Assembly: GCA_002439605.1 (NCBI GenBank)
Contig: DJOI01000026.1
Coordinates: 1-26,259, forward strand
Origin: Candidatus Segatella mututuai
GTDB taxonomy: Bacteria > Bacteroidota > Bacteroidia > Bacteroidales > Bacteroidaceae
Reading direction: 5' to 3'
Length of the DNA: 26,259 nucleotides
The translations under genes were made by a program, and so were the position numbers. Shown piece by piece: positions 1 to 8,541 of this stretch (its first letter is position 1; each line of letters opens with the position of its first letter). The notes under the pieces are model-generated. The model was not told where the DNA came from. It did not search any database and worked only from the letters and a program-made list of their open reading frames with translations.

Positions 1-130
1 TCTAATTTTGCTTTCTTCATTGATGTCTATTTTTGATTACTGTAACATATAACGTAAGAGGACGGCATATATTTTATAGGGTGGGCACTTTCAACCGTAC
101 AGGTCGAAAAACTTCTGTGCCGAATGGCTA

Positions 131-970
131 TCAATACTCACTTCCTTCTTCCTTGATAACGCTGGGACCATCTATCAGTTCGGGGGCTGGCTTGTTGCGA
201 TTTACGTCACGGTAAGCCTGACGCAAATCGCCAAGCCCAATGTCGATGCTTTTGTTGACGGGACGATCTTTGTCCACCAGACTATGAGAGAAAAGCCACT
301 CGTAGGTTTTCTTAAGATAAAAGATACGGGCTGGTGCTCCATGGTTGGCACCTGGCAACCAGTCGTAGAGCAATCGGCTGTCATTGCCACTCTTCTTCAG
401 TTTTTCCACCACTACCTTCGACTGCTTTACAGGTACAGCTCTGTCGGCTGTACCATGAATAATCCAGAAGGGCAACTTGCCCAATCCACTCACATCCTTG
501 AGTGATGTCCCACCACAAAGTGCCATTCCTGCCGCAATGCGGTCGGGATAGGTTCCGCAGACATCCATCGTCCCATAACCACCAAGGCTCATACCCATCA
601 CATACACGCGGGTAGAGTCGCAGGGATAACTTCGCCTTACCCAATCGAGCACGTCCATTATCTTCTTGGGGTTCCATGCTCCGCCAGGATTCTGAGGCAC
701 AATGGTCAAGGCATCAATATCCCTTCCTTTCACTATGGCATCGAGGGGACCATAACGGCGAACGCGCGCAAGGTTTCTTCCGCACAAGCTTGCCCCGTGC
801 AGGAAGATGATGACAGGAGTTTGTTCCTGCGAATAAAAATAGTCTACTGGAGTATAAACCCAGAAGTTGTAGCCTCCAGGTATAGAATCTTCAACGGCTC
901 TGAGGAAATCGTAAGCCGATACCTTCAGAGCCGTCAGAGACAAAACGATTGCAAAAAGTATTTTCTTCAT
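131..970 (-). CDS. Secreted alpha/beta hydrolase (esterase/PHB-depolymerase-like)
   Basis: A 279-residue protein with a Sec signal peptide (MKKILFAIVLSLTALKVSA, about residues 1-19), so it acts in the periplasm or outside the cell. The alpha/beta-hydrolase triad is visible: an oxyanion-type FLHGA at 56-60, the nucleophile elbow GMSLG with Ser128, Asp176 in HGTADRAVP, and His210 in GANHG. This spacing fits the esterase/dienelactone-hydrolase/PHB-depolymerase group described in Bacteroidetes as putative esterases or carbohydrate esterases. A tail of about 45 residues follows the fold and is rich in charged residues and Pro. The substrate cannot be read from the sequence; an acyl or feruloyl ester on polysaccharide is a reasonable guess. 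The gene lies 138 bp after the outer-membrane protein gene on the same strand and has its own good promoter at 1011-1042, so it is probably a separate unit. The fold is confident; the substrate is not. Confidence 0.85.
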   Translation of the reverse strand: MKKILFAIVLSLTALKVSAYDFLRAVEDSIPGGYNFWVYTPVDYFYSQEQTPVIIFLHGASLCGRNLARVRRYGPLDAIVKGRDIDALTIVPQNPGGAWNPKKIMDVLDWVRRSYPCDSTRVYVMGMSLGGYGTMDVCGTYPDRIAAGMALCGGTSLKDVSGLGKLPFWIIHGTADRAVPVKQSKVVVEKLKKSGNDSRLLYDWLPGANHGAPARIFYLKKTYEWLFSHSLVDKDRPVNKSIDIGLGDLRQAYRDVNRNKPAPELIDGPSVIKEEGSEY

Positions 971-1010
971 ATCTTTAACATTCTCGTCACCAAAATGGAC
1001 TTACGAAAGC

Positions 1011-1042
1011 CAAAATTACAAATTATCTTTCTGAATCGCAAA
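1011..1042 (-). promoter_or_regulatory. Bacteroidetes-type promoter of the hydrolase gene
   Basis: On the minus strand TTTG (1042-1039) is followed after exactly 20 nt by TAATTTTG (1018-1011). This fits the Bacteroidetes sigma-ABfr consensus TTTG-N19/21-TAnnTTTG. Transcription would begin near 1004, giving a leader of about 35 nt before the ATG at 970. Confidence 0.65.
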
Positions 1043-1108
1043 TTATTTCAGTTACTTTGAAACACGTTAATAGGTGTTCACACACAACAACTATTTATTA
1101 CCGTGCCT

Positions 1109-2755
1109 TTAGAACTTATAGCCTATGGTCATCAGCAGCTGATGGCGGTTGTTGGAAACCTTGGTCGCCGAAACTTCATTGTCAATAGCAGGGGTAAAAT
1201 CTTCTTTACTGCCAAAACTTTTGCTACTCATAAATGGATAAAAGTCTCCATTCTGAGCACTATATTGGTAAGCCAAGTCGAGGAACATCTTCTTGTAGTT
1301 GAAACCAAGCCCCAAGGTGAAGCGGTTGATAGCCTTCCAATTAGTGTAATCGGTAGATGTTGCCACGTTGACACCAGTGTTTCCATCAGCATCATAAGAA
1401 CACACCAGCGACTGGTCGCGTACGCCATCGTCCTTATATAATGCAGAAACATAGTTGTAACCCACACGTACTGCCATCATAGGTATTGGTTTATACTCCA
1501 AGCCCAACTTCAAAGTGCTTACACCATTAAGGGTAGCCTTTGTATGTTCGTTCATAGGCTTGTCGCTGCTGCTCGACTCATAGTAATCCCATCCATCATA
1601 ATAGCCTCCGTCCTTGATACGGTTGTCTGTATGGTTATACCATGCATATTCGTATGTTGCACCTATGGCAAAGTAATTGCCGATGGTGTGACCCAAACTC
1701 AAACCAGCCTTCCATGGAGTATTAAGACGATAGTCGTAATTTGCATAAGAAGAATAATGACTCTCGGCATACTGATTCTGGTCGTTCACAATATTCTTGT
1801 CGGTAAGCCCCAACGTGGCAGAGCCCGACATAGACAGGTCGTAGAATACGGGTGAGTTGACATAAACGCCGATACGGAAAGGAGAAGCCTCCACGGGGCG
1901 GAATATCACTCCTGCCTTCACATCAAACCCTGTTCCGTCTATTTTCAAGCTCTCACGTGACTCGCCAAAGGCTTCTTTATCTGCCTCGAAATTCTCGGTA
2001 TAGTAAGAGTCGCTGTGGTAGTTGACATCATGCAATCCCAACGTAACGCCCCACCAAACCCGATTCTTGACACTTCCGCTGATGTTGAAATCGTACACGC
2101 CGATGTAGCCGTGCTGATACTGTCCGAAGAGAAAAGAACGGCCATTATAAAAATTCTGAGTGCCATCCTCGTCCTTGCCCATCAGGTTATGATAGTTCTC
2201 GTCCACAGCATTCCAAATCAGGTCGCCCGCATTTTTGATGTAACCATCGTATCGCTTGTCGATATAGTTGCTGTAGTCAACCTTATTGGCTGCCAACTTC
2301 GATTGTGAGGCACCGTTGAGCATATTGGCTGCTGTGAGAATCTGCATGAAATCGGCACTCTTATGGAAATTGAAACCCAAGTTAACGTAAGTATTGTTAT
2401 GGTTTGCCATAGACCAGACAAATCCTATTTGATCGAAACTTACCTTCGAGTTCTTACCATCGATATATGCATTGGTTCCATCAAAAGAGAAGTTCTTATC
2501 TGCAGACGACTGAGCCAAGACACTCGCAGAAAGAGCAGCCTGACTCTTTCGGAACATACCTATACCTGCAGGATTGGTGCTGATAGTAGAAAGGTCGGCT
2601 CCCAAAGCCTCCATGGCTCCTCCCATGCCTACATAACGGGCAGTACCAGTGAGGGCTGTCTCTGCCAGTTTGGCATCCTGATAAGTTTCTTGTGACATAG
2701 CCGGAATCGTTATGAGTCCCAACAATGCCGGCAAAATGATTTTCACACGTTTCAT
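1109..2755 (-). CDS. FadL/OmpP1-family outer-membrane transport protein
   Basis: A 548-residue protein with a signal peptide (residues 1-21, ending AMSQ). The start of the mature protein carries the FadL/OmpP1-type pattern seen in Bacteroidetes homologues: LTGTARYVGMGGAMEALGAD, then STNPAGIGMF with the NPA signature. The rest alternates aromatic and polar strands, and the protein ends LLMTIGYKF, with the C-terminal Phe used as a barrel-assembly signal. Homologues in Bacteroides and Prevotella are often labelled 'hemin receptor', but the fold is the hydrophobic-substrate FadL channel and no haem-binding evidence is visible here. The gene starts 30 bp after the stop of the Trp/Tyr/Gly-rich secreted protein gene on the same strand, so the two are probably co-transcribed. 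The family is confident; the transported substrate is unknown. Confidence 0.85.
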   Translation of the reverse strand: MKRVKIILPALLGLITIPAMSQETYQDAKLAETALTGTARYVGMGGAMEALGADLSTISTNPAGIGMFRKSQAALSASVLAQSSADKNFSFDGTNAYIDGKNSKVSFDQIGFVWSMANHNNTYVNLGFNFHKSADFMQILTAANMLNGASQSKLAANKVDYSNYIDKRYDGYIKNAGDLIWNAVDENYHNLMGKDEDGTQNFYNGRSFLFGQYQHGYIGVYDFNISGSVKNRVWWGVTLGLHDVNYHSDSYYTENFEADKEAFGESRESLKIDGTGFDVKAGVIFRPVEASPFRIGVYVNSPVFYDLSMSGSATLGLTDKNIVNDQNQYAESHYSSYANYDYRLNTPWKAGLSLGHTIGNYFAIGATYEYAWYNHTDNRIKDGGYYDGWDYYESSSSDKPMNEHTKATLNGVSTLKLGLEYKPIPMMAVRVGYNYVSALYKDDGVRDQSLVCSYDADGNTGVNVATSTDYTNWKAINRFTLGLGFNYKKMFLDLAYQYSAQNGDFYPFMSSKSFGSKEDFTPAIDNEVSATKVSNNRHQLLMTIGYKF

Positions 2756-2785
2756 ATTCTTGTCCTTGAAATATTAAATAAGTTT

Positions 2786-3718
2786 CTATCTTCTTCCACT
2801 ACCATAACTGCGAGAACCGCCACCGCCGAAGCTTCCGCCTCCACCTCGGCTACCGCCAAAGCTTCCGCTGTGGCTCTGGTTTCCAAAGTTACTATAATTG
2901 AAACTGCGATTGCTGTTGTAATTGTAGCTTCGATTGCTATTGGTGTTCGTACTTTCTCGACGCCCAAATCGGTTATATTGTCCATGATAATTATTCTGGC
3001 TAAAACCATTCACATCCGAGTTGGATGCAGTGTGGCGATAGCTTCGATAGCCGTTGCTGGGACGCACATAAGCCACAGCTGGTCCACCCCAATACCAGGG
3101 ATAATATCCTCCCCAACCATACCAAGGCCCGCCATACCAGCCTGCATAACCATAATACCAGGGGTCGTACCAAGGATCAAACCAAGGGTCGTACCACCCT
3201 GCATAATAGCCATATCTCCATGGGTTGTGCCAGCGCCAGTAGGCACTCCGCCAGTAGTATGGACCACAACCATAATAGTCATAGAACCATGGATCATAGA
3301 ATCCATCCCAACGGCTCAAGTCGCGGGTACAGTCGAAATCATCCCCCATGCCTCGCATGTATTTTTCGGCAAAAGCCTCATCGTCATAGATAGAGTCGGG
3401 AGCCACGCCCTTGCCTACTCTGAACGAAATGATGTCGTTGCCCAAAGAGTCGGCACCAATATTTTGGTAATAGCTCAACAATCTTCCCCCACGATTGTAT
3501 TCGTCTACATTCCGGTCACTGCCCGACCAGTATAAGGCATATATGCTGTCTTGACGTGCACGTTGAGCTGCCAACAGCTTTGCCTTCCGCGCACGTTCAT
3601 CGGCTGCCTTCTTGGCTTCTTGCCTCGGATTGAAGTAGAGGTCATCGTCTTGTGCCATCATCGTTACAGGCAGGGCAGCCATAAAGACTGAAAGGACTAA
3701 CCATTTTTTCATATTCAT
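2786..3718 (-). CDS. Secreted Trp/Tyr/Gly-rich low-complexity protein
   Basis: A 310-residue protein with a signal peptide (about 1-22, cleavage near MMAQ). Residues about 23-135 are ordinary sequence rich in charged residues, including a basic KKAADERARKAKLLAAQRAR helix. Residues about 136-215 are very aromatic, with repeats of the type DPWFDPWYDPWYYGYAGW and many Gly and Pro. Residues about 216-275 are Asn/Ser/Tyr/Arg-rich. The C terminus is Gly/Ser/Arg-rich (GGSRGGGGSFGGGGSRSYG). Similar Bacteroidales proteins have been labelled 'vitellogenin II precursor' purely from composition; that name carries no function. There is no enzyme motif, lipobox or T9SS tail. It is the first gene of an apparent operon with the FadL-like barrel downstream. 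An envelope structural or adhesive role is only a guess. A second in-frame Met lies two codons inside the chosen start. Confidence 0.8.
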   Translation of the reverse strand: MNMKKWLVLSVFMAALPVTMMAQDDDLYFNPRQEAKKAADERARKAKLLAAQRARQDSIYALYWSGSDRNVDEYNRGGRLLSYYQNIGADSLGNDIISFRVGKGVAPDSIYDDEAFAEKYMRGMGDDFDCTRDLSRWDGFYDPWFYDYYGCGPYYWRSAYWRWHNPWRYGYYAGWYDPWFDPWYDPWYYGYAGWYGGPWYGWGGYYPWYWGGPAVAYVRPSNGYRSYRHTASNSDVNGFSQNNYHGQYNRFGRRESTNTNSNRSYNYNSNRSFNYSNFGNQSHSGSFGGSRGGGGSFGGGGSRSYGSGRR

Positions 3719-3788
3719 ATTCTTTTTCTCCTTTTTGTTGTTTTTCTTTTATTTTAAGTTTGTATGTTTATAAATACAATGAATCAAG

Positions 3789-3821
3789 TGCAAAAATATT
3801 GCTTATTTGCATGCAAAAATA
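3789..3821. promoter_or_regulatory. Repeated TGCAAAAATA and palindrome in the divergent spacer
   Basis: The spacer between the Trp/Tyr-rich gene (minus) and prmA (plus) carries TGCAAAAATA twice (3789-3798 and 3812-3821), 23 bp apart. A 12-bp palindrome, TTTGCATGCAAA, lies at 3806-3817. Read on the minus strand, each repeat supplies TATTTTTG, a match to the -7 box TAnnTTTG, so either could serve the minus-strand operon. No good -33 box is found at the expected spacing. The palindrome could be an operator, but this is speculative. Confidence 0.35.
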
Positions 3822-3863
3822 CAGAAAAACCCTAAATAATGGTAGGTTTTTCTCTATTTTTTA

Positions 3864-3871
3864 TATTTTTG
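3864..3871 (+). promoter_or_regulatory. Putative -7 box of prmA
   Basis: TATTTTTG matches the Bacteroidetes -7 consensus TAnnTTTG and lies 24 nt before the prmA start codon at 3896. The -33 region has no clear TTTG, so the assignment rests on one box and its position. Confidence 0.4.
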
Positions 3872-3895
3872 CAGTAAAATTTAAAACGAAATTCT

Positions 3896-4765
3896 ATGAA
3901 ATACTTAGAAGCGACATTCAAAATCGATGTTGAAGCCAACCTGATGCAAGTTTGCAGAGACTTGTTGGCAGATAGTTCCGCGGAAGCTGGATTCGAGTCT
4001 TTCGAGGATACAGAGCAAGGACTGGAAGCTTATGTGCAGAAAGACTTCTTTGACAAAGAGACTCTCGACAACAGCATTGCCGATTTTCCCATCAAGATTG
4101 CCAACATCACGTACGAGGTAAAGGAAGCCGAAGACAAAGACTGGAACAAGGAATGGGAGGAACAAGGTTTCAATCCCATCTGCATAGACGACCAAGTACT
4201 CATCTATGACGCCAAACATCCCGACCTGCATCCTACTACCTCGCCCGACCATATAGAAATAGGTATAGAGGCAAAGCTCGCCTTTGGAACGGGCAATCAT
4301 GAAACCACCCGCATGATCGTCTCTACCCTCTTGGGTATGAACCTGACTAAGAAGCGAGTGCTCGACTGTGGTTGTGGAACTGGCATACTCGGAATAGCCT
4401 GCGCCAAGATGGGAGCAAGCGAGATAGTAGGTTATGACATTGACGAATGGAGTGTGGACAATGCACAGCATAATGCCCTATTGAACGCTGTTGACAACAT
4501 GGAGGTGCTTTTCGGCAACGCATCGGTTATCAACCACATCAGTGGAATGTTCGATATTGTGATGGCAAACATCAACCGCAACATTCTCTTAAATGACATG
4601 AAGTCTTTTAGAAGTGTGCTCAACGAAGGCGGCTATCTAATACTGAGCGGATTCTATACCGAGGACATCCCTGTATTGATAGAAAAAGCAGAAGAATTGG
4701 GACTGAGAGAGGTAAGCAGAAGAAATGAAGAAGGTTGGGCTTGCCTTATTCTGACCACTCCATAA
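3896..4765 (+). CDS. prmA: Ribosomal protein L11 methyltransferase
   Basis: A 289-residue SAM-dependent methyltransferase that methylates amino groups of ribosomal protein L11 in the cytoplasm. Residues 1-80 form the acidic N-terminal substrate-recognition part. The family signature AFGTGNHETTRM is at 129-140, the SAM-binding motif I VLDCGCGTGILG at 155-166, the acidic loop GYDIDEWSVDNA at 179-190, and the catalytic-site MANINRNIL at 223-231. Length is normal for the Bacteroidetes form. It is monocistronic and divergent from the Trp/Tyr-rich gene. Its last 20 bases overlap the end of the lysozyme gene on the other strand, so there is no room for a terminator between them. Confidence 0.95.
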   Translation: MKYLEATFKIDVEANLMQVCRDLLADSSAEAGFESFEDTEQGLEAYVQKDFFDKETLDNSIADFPIKIANITYEVKEAEDKDWNKEWEEQGFNPICIDDQVLIYDAKHPDLHPTTSPDHIEIGIEAKLAFGTGNHETTRMIVSTLLGMNLTKKRVLDCGCGTGILGIACAKMGASEIVGYDIDEWSVDNAQHNALLNAVDNMEVLFGNASVINHISGMFDIVMANINRNILLNDMKSFRSVLNEGGYLILSGFYTEDIPVLIEKAEELGLREVSRRNEEGWACLILTTP

Positions 4766-5633
4766 ACTTACGTTCGTTGTTGTTGGCTCCAATGCACAAT
4801 TGGCGTAGGTCGTAATAACTGCCATTGTAAATATTGAAGTCGACATAACCTTTTATACCTGGCAATTTGCCTGCATCAGTATGTTGCCAGAACTTCCATT
4901 TTCCCTTATACTGTACCTTATCTACATAGTAATGGGCTATCCAGTAGGGATAGTCGTCGAAGACTGGAGCGCCAAGGTACTGCTCCTTGAACTTGTAATA
5001 GGTGTAAATGATAGGTTTGACATGATAGCGGTCTTCCACAATGTGAAGCCAGGTAAGCACATCACGCTGAAAATCCTCCACACTCTTCTCTGCAGGTTTG
5101 TGTTCTATGTCAAGCACAGGAGGTAGGTCGCCCTCTGTAAGGTGTACTTTCTCAAGAAAGAAATAAGCTTGTTCGCGCGCTGACGACTTGTTGCTCCAAA
5201 AATGGTAAACACCTCTGATAAAGCCATAATCACGTGCTTGATTGAAGTTTTCTCTGAAGTTGTCGTCAAGGCGGGAAGCCCCCTCTGTACTCTTGATGAT
5301 AACAAATCGCAAGGGACAACCTTTTATCATGGCATTCTTGAGTTGCTCCCAGTCGATAGTACCCTGATAATGCGATATGTCGATACCCCGTATATCATAC
5401 CCATCGGGGTATTCGGCATCGCCATAAAGAGCACGCCAGCGAAACCCGGTAGGCCCAACAAAGAAATAATAGAACGCACCCACGTAAAGAAGCATAACGG
5501 CAATCCCTCCTATCCACCACGCCCTGCGAGGATAACGGCTCAGAAAGCCACGGCGGGCACGAGAAGGACGACGGTGCTTAACTGGTCGTCGATTGTTTTT
5601 GCGTTTTTGTGGTTTATGTTGGGTTTGTACCAT
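4746..5633 (-). CDS. Membrane-anchored GH25 lysozyme
   Basis: A 295-residue protein predicted to cleave the N-acetylmuramic acid-beta-1,4-GlcNAc bond of peptidoglycan. Residues 1-38 are extremely basic (Lys/Arg/His), residues 39-58 form one membrane helix (WWIGGIAVMLLYVGAFYYFF), and the GH25 barrel follows at about 80-275. The GH25 opening RGIDISHYQG includes Asp85. The acidic pair is Asp175 and Glu177 in PVLDIE, after the strands KSTEGA and GVYHFW. The helix with a positive N side puts the enzyme on the periplasmic face as a type II anchored protein, consistent with a wall-remodelling role rather than a phage lysin. The gene is 145 bp downstream of pfp on the same strand, and its 3' end overlaps prmA by 20 bp on the opposite strand. 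Confidence 0.9.
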   Translation of the reverse strand: MVQTQHKPQKRKNNRRPVKHRRPSRARRGFLSRYPRRAWWIGGIAVMLLYVGAFYYFFVGPTGFRWRALYGDAEYPDGYDIRGIDISHYQGTIDWEQLKNAMIKGCPLRFVIIKSTEGASRLDDNFRENFNQARDYGFIRGVYHFWSNKSSAREQAYFFLEKVHLTEGDLPPVLDIEHKPAEKSVEDFQRDVLTWLHIVEDRYHVKPIIYTYYKFKEQYLGAPVFDDYPYWIAHYYVDKVQYKGKWKFWQHTDAGKLPGIKGYVDFNIYNGSYYDLRQLCIGANNNERKFMEWSE

Positions 5634-5778
5634 TTATTAATTTGGGATAAAAGAAAACTGAGAGAGGAAAGGGGGAGAAACAAAGAGTGAAAAGCAAAGA
5701 ACCTCATACGTCTCCATAATAAAAGCACTCGAATTCTTTACTCTCCACTCTTTTTTATATATTACTTTAGTAAATTTA

Positions 5779-7425
5779 TTACTTTCCTTCCTGCTCCAAT
5801 TTCAGAGTCTTAGTGGCCTGGTCGCAAACCGCTGCTGGTCCCCAATACTGAATAGGACCTGGATAAACGTAAGCAGTTTCTCTTGCCCATACATCACGCT
5901 TGGCAGCGAATGCCTTGAAAGGAGCGCCATCGAGCTCTACCAGAGCCTTGCGAATAACGGGTTTCATCTCGCCATTACGCTTCTCCATATTCATCATCAT
6001 GGTGATTGGCACACCACCAGCCTTCCATTCATCGGTTTTGGCGGTAGTGTTCTTTACAATTGCCATGTAACCCGTCTTGCCATTGGCGATAAGCTGCGCG
6101 GCACTGGTGCCGAGGGCATAACAGTAGTCTGCATCAAAGTTTGAAGGGGCTGCGCAACGACCTTCGTAACCGAAGAAGTGGTGCTGTGCAGCGAACTTGC
6201 CTACATATTTACCTTCCTTCTTCCACTCATCCAACTTAGCGGCAACCATCTCGGAGAGCAGCTTCTCTGTCTCGATAAGAGAAACCTGTACGTTTCCATG
6301 TGGGTCGCGGTCGAGAGAGAGCTGACGCGCAACGTCCTCGGGAAGAGTAGCGAAAGTATCGGCATTCTCCTTAGAGAGATGAGCCAGAATGTACTTACGC
6401 TGGGCGTTCTTGTCCAAGTCCTTGTAGTCGGCGCCATGAGCAGCAAGTAGGTCGTTCAGTTCCTCGATAAGACGACCAATAGCAGGAATAAACTCTATCA
6501 ATCCTTCAGGAATAAGCACAACTCCAAAGTTGTTGCCATCAGCAGCCCGGTTGGCTACTACCTGAGCGATATTCTCTACAATCTGGTTCAGAGTCATGTC
6601 GTTAGCCTCCACTTCCTCAGAAATGAGGCAGATGTTTGGCTGTGTCTGCAAAGCACACTCCAAAGCTATGTGAGAAGCCGAACGTCCCATCAACTTGATG
6701 AAATGCCAGTATTTACGTGCAGAATTGCAATCACGCTCAATGTTACCTATCAACTCCGAATAAGTCTTGCAGGCTGTATCAAAACCGAAAGAAGTCTCAA
6801 TTTGGTCGTTCTTCAAGTCGCCGTCGATGGTCTTGGGACAACCTATTACCTGCACTCCACACTTCTTTGCTGCATAATACTCAGCCAAGACACAGGCATT
6901 GGTATTAGAATCATCACCACCGATGATGACTACAGCCTGGATATCCAATTTGCGGATAATTTCCAAACCCTTGTCAAACTGCTCCGTCTTCTCCAACTTG
7001 GTACGGCCAGAACCAATCATGTCGAAGCCACCAGTATTACGATAGTCGTCAATGAAGTCGGCAGTTATCTCCATGTAGTTATGGTCTACCAATCCGCCAG
7101 GCCCCATCAAAAAGCCATAAAGACGGTTGGCGGGATTCAGTTTCTTCAGCGCATCGAAAAGGCCACAAATGACATTATGCCCGCCAGGAGCCTGACCACC
7201 ACTAAGAATAACGCCCACGTTCATCCTTTTGTCATGAGTCTCGTCATCGGGTACGAACTCTACGAGAGGCATGCCATAAGTGTTAGGAAAGAGACTCTTG
7301 ATCTCTTCCTGGTTGTCTACACTCTGGGTAGGAGCGCCTTCTTTCACTTTTACATTGCCCTGTAATCCTTTAGGCAGTTTAGGAAGGTAGGTTGCTCGTG
7401 CTAATTGCAATTCACTTTTTTCCAT
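5779..7425 (-). CDS. pfp: Diphosphate-fructose-6-phosphate 1-phosphotransferase
   Basis: A 548-residue cytoplasmic enzyme that interconverts fructose 6-phosphate and fructose 1,6-bisphosphate using pyrophosphate, at the control step of glycolysis in many Bacteroidetes. Gly-rich phosphoryl-donor site SGGQAPGGHN at 75-84. GGDD at 169-172 marks PPi rather than ATP use (ATP enzymes have GGDG there). PKTIDGD at 197-203 carries the catalytic Asp, and MGRSASH at 246-252 binds the sugar phosphate. The length matches the long beta-type PFP group. The start is followed by a normal N terminus (MEKSELQLARATYLPKLPKG). A -7 like box (TAATTTTG on the minus strand, 7481-7474) precedes the gene, without a well-spaced -33 box. 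Confidence 0.95.
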   Translation of the reverse strand: MEKSELQLARATYLPKLPKGLQGNVKVKEGAPTQSVDNQEEIKSLFPNTYGMPLVEFVPDDETHDKRMNVGVILSGGQAPGGHNVICGLFDALKKLNPANRLYGFLMGPGGLVDHNYMEITADFIDDYRNTGGFDMIGSGRTKLEKTEQFDKGLEIIRKLDIQAVVIIGGDDSNTNACVLAEYYAAKKCGVQVIGCPKTIDGDLKNDQIETSFGFDTACKTYSELIGNIERDCNSARKYWHFIKLMGRSASHIALECALQTQPNICLISEEVEANDMTLNQIVENIAQVVANRAADGNNFGVVLIPEGLIEFIPAIGRLIEELNDLLAAHGADYKDLDKNAQRKYILAHLSKENADTFATLPEDVARQLSLDRDPHGNVQVSLIETEKLLSEMVAAKLDEWKKEGKYVGKFAAQHHFFGYEGRCAAPSNFDADYCYALGTSAAQLIANGKTGYMAIVKNTTAKTDEWKAGGVPITMMMNMEKRNGEMKPVIRKALVELDGAPFKAFAAKRDVWARETAYVYPGPIQYWGPAAVCDQATKTLKLEQEGK

Positions 7426-7576
7426 GTCGTTTAGAATTTATAATTTTTATTTACTGAAACATCAAAACATCTGCAAAATTAATTTATTTTTTCCACATGA
7501 AGAAACAAATAAAGCTAAAAATGAGTTAAAGAGAACTTTTTTTTCATACTTATGCACGAATTACGAATAAAATTGC

Positions 7577-7584
7577 TATCTTTG
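7577..7584 (+). promoter_or_regulatory. Putative -7 box for the 90-aa gene and plsC run
   Basis: TATCTTTG matches TAnnTTTG. Initiation would fall near 7590, which makes an ATG at 7589 untranslatable and supports the start at 7625. The -33 box is poor. Confidence 0.45.
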
Positions 7585-7624
7585 ACCATTGAAATCATAT
7601 AGTCAATCATTTAAAGGAAAAACT

Positions 7625-7897
7625 ATGGCTAATAAAAGAAATTTAAAGCGTACTATCAATTACATCACGAGCGACATGTTCGCCGAGTGTGTAGCAGCAT
7701 CATTGTATAGCGCCAAACCTGCAGCCGAAGACGTTGATGGTCTTTTGTCGGCTATTGTCATGATTCGCGCCGATTTTATCAGTCGCGTGTCACATCCAGA
7801 ACCTGGTGTAGAGGCAAAGAAATACTACAAGCAGCTCATTGATGATTTCAACAAGCAGGCTTGCGAAATCATTGACCAAATTTATAATTTGGCGTAG
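7625..7897 (+). CDS. Small conserved hypothetical protein (90 aa)
   Basis: A 90-residue protein starting MANKRNLKRTINYITSDMFA. I chose the ATG at 7625 over one 12 codons upstream because AAAGGAAAAACT sits before it and the predicted transcription start is at about 7590. The protein looks all-helical and soluble, with a basic N terminus and alternating hydrophobic and charged residues (a helix with CVAASLYS, another with KKYYKQLIDDFNKQACEIID). No signal peptide, membrane helix or catalytic motif is visible. Similar small proteins occur in Bacteroidales genomes, but I know of no function. It is 81 bp upstream of the acyltransferase gene and may be in its operon. Confidence 0.75.
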   Translation: MANKRNLKRTINYITSDMFAECVAASLYSAKPAAEDVDGLLSAIVMIRADFISRVSHPEPGVEAKKYYKQLIDDFNKQACEIIDQIYNLA

Positions 7898-7978
7898 TAT
7901 TCCTATCCAAAGGTGGTTCTCCCACTACATTATTAACATACAAATCTTGAAAGCAAAACTTCTATACGATAACACATA

Positions 7979-8536
7979 ATGATTCAGCAATTATCCAGAT
8001 GGATACTCTATAAATGCTTGGGATGGACCAAGGAGATAACCATACCCCATCCCCAGAAATATATCATCTGTCTTGCCCCACACACCAGCAACTGGGATCT
8101 TCTTCTCGGACAGCTCTACGCTCACGCAGAAGGCATTAAGTGCAATTTCTTGATGAAGAAAGAATGGTTCTTCTGGCCACTGGGACCCATATTCCGCAAG
8201 ATGGGAGGAATACCTGTATGGCGAAGCAAGCACACCAGCATGACCGACAACCTGGCTGAAGAAGCCCGTAAGTGCAACCATTTCTGTCTCTGTATCACAC
8301 CAGAGGGTACCCGTTCGCTCACCCCCGACTGGAAGAAAGGATTCTACTTCATTGCGCTCAAGGCAGGACTTCCCATTCTGCTCTACGGAGTAGACTATCA
8401 AAAGCGCCTCATCACTTGCACAAAACAGATTGTCCCGTCTGGCGACTTGGATGCCGACATGCGCGAAATCAAGCTGTACTTCAAGGACTTCAAGGGGAAA
8501 AAGCCAGAGAAGTTTACGATAGGCAACATAGAATAA
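7979..8536 (+). CDS. PlsC-type 1-acylglycerol-3-phosphate acyltransferase-like protein
   Basis: A 185-residue acyltransferase of the PlsC/lysophospholipid-acyltransferase superfamily. The catalytic HX4D motif is HTSNWD (His35 to Asp40). The substrate-binding motif FLMKKEWFFWPLGPIFRKMG follows at 57-76, and the PEGTRS block is at 108-113. The protein is short and lacks the usual N-terminal membrane helices, so it probably sits on the inner face of the membrane as a peripheral protein. It is expected to transfer an acyl chain to a lysophospholipid or another lipid acceptor; whether it is the main PlsC is uncertain, since Bacteroidetes carry several paralogues. It ends 5 bp before the amidase start, so the two are translationally close. 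Confidence 0.85.
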   Translation: MIQQLSRWILYKCLGWTKEITIPHPQKYIICLAPHTSNWDLLLGQLYAHAEGIKCNFLMKKEWFFWPLGPIFRKMGGIPVWRSKHTSMTDNLAEEARKCNHFCLCITPEGTRSLTPDWKKGFYFIALKAGLPILLYGVDYQKRLITCTKQIVPSGDLDADMREIKLYFKDFKGKKPEKFTIGNIE

Positions 8537-8541
8537 CATTC

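Noticed and set aside
2870..3535. 221-codon plus-strand ORF opposite the Trp/Tyr-rich gene
   Set aside because: It is the antisense reading of low-complexity coding sequence (Ile/Val/Pro-rich artefact) with no start context or family match.
5682..5754. AAAGAGTG/CACTCTTT inverted repeat between pfp and the lysozyme gene
   Set aside because: Only 8 bp with a loop of more than 50 nt in AT-rich sequence; likely chance.
7589..7624. Upstream ATG for the 90-aa protein
   Set aside because: It coincides with the predicted transcription start after TATCTTTG; the ATG at 7625 is better placed.
8272..8541. Upstream in-frame extension of the amidase ORF
   Set aside because: It overlaps the plsC coding sequence in another frame and lacks signal-peptide character; the ATG at 8542 opens a clear signal peptide.
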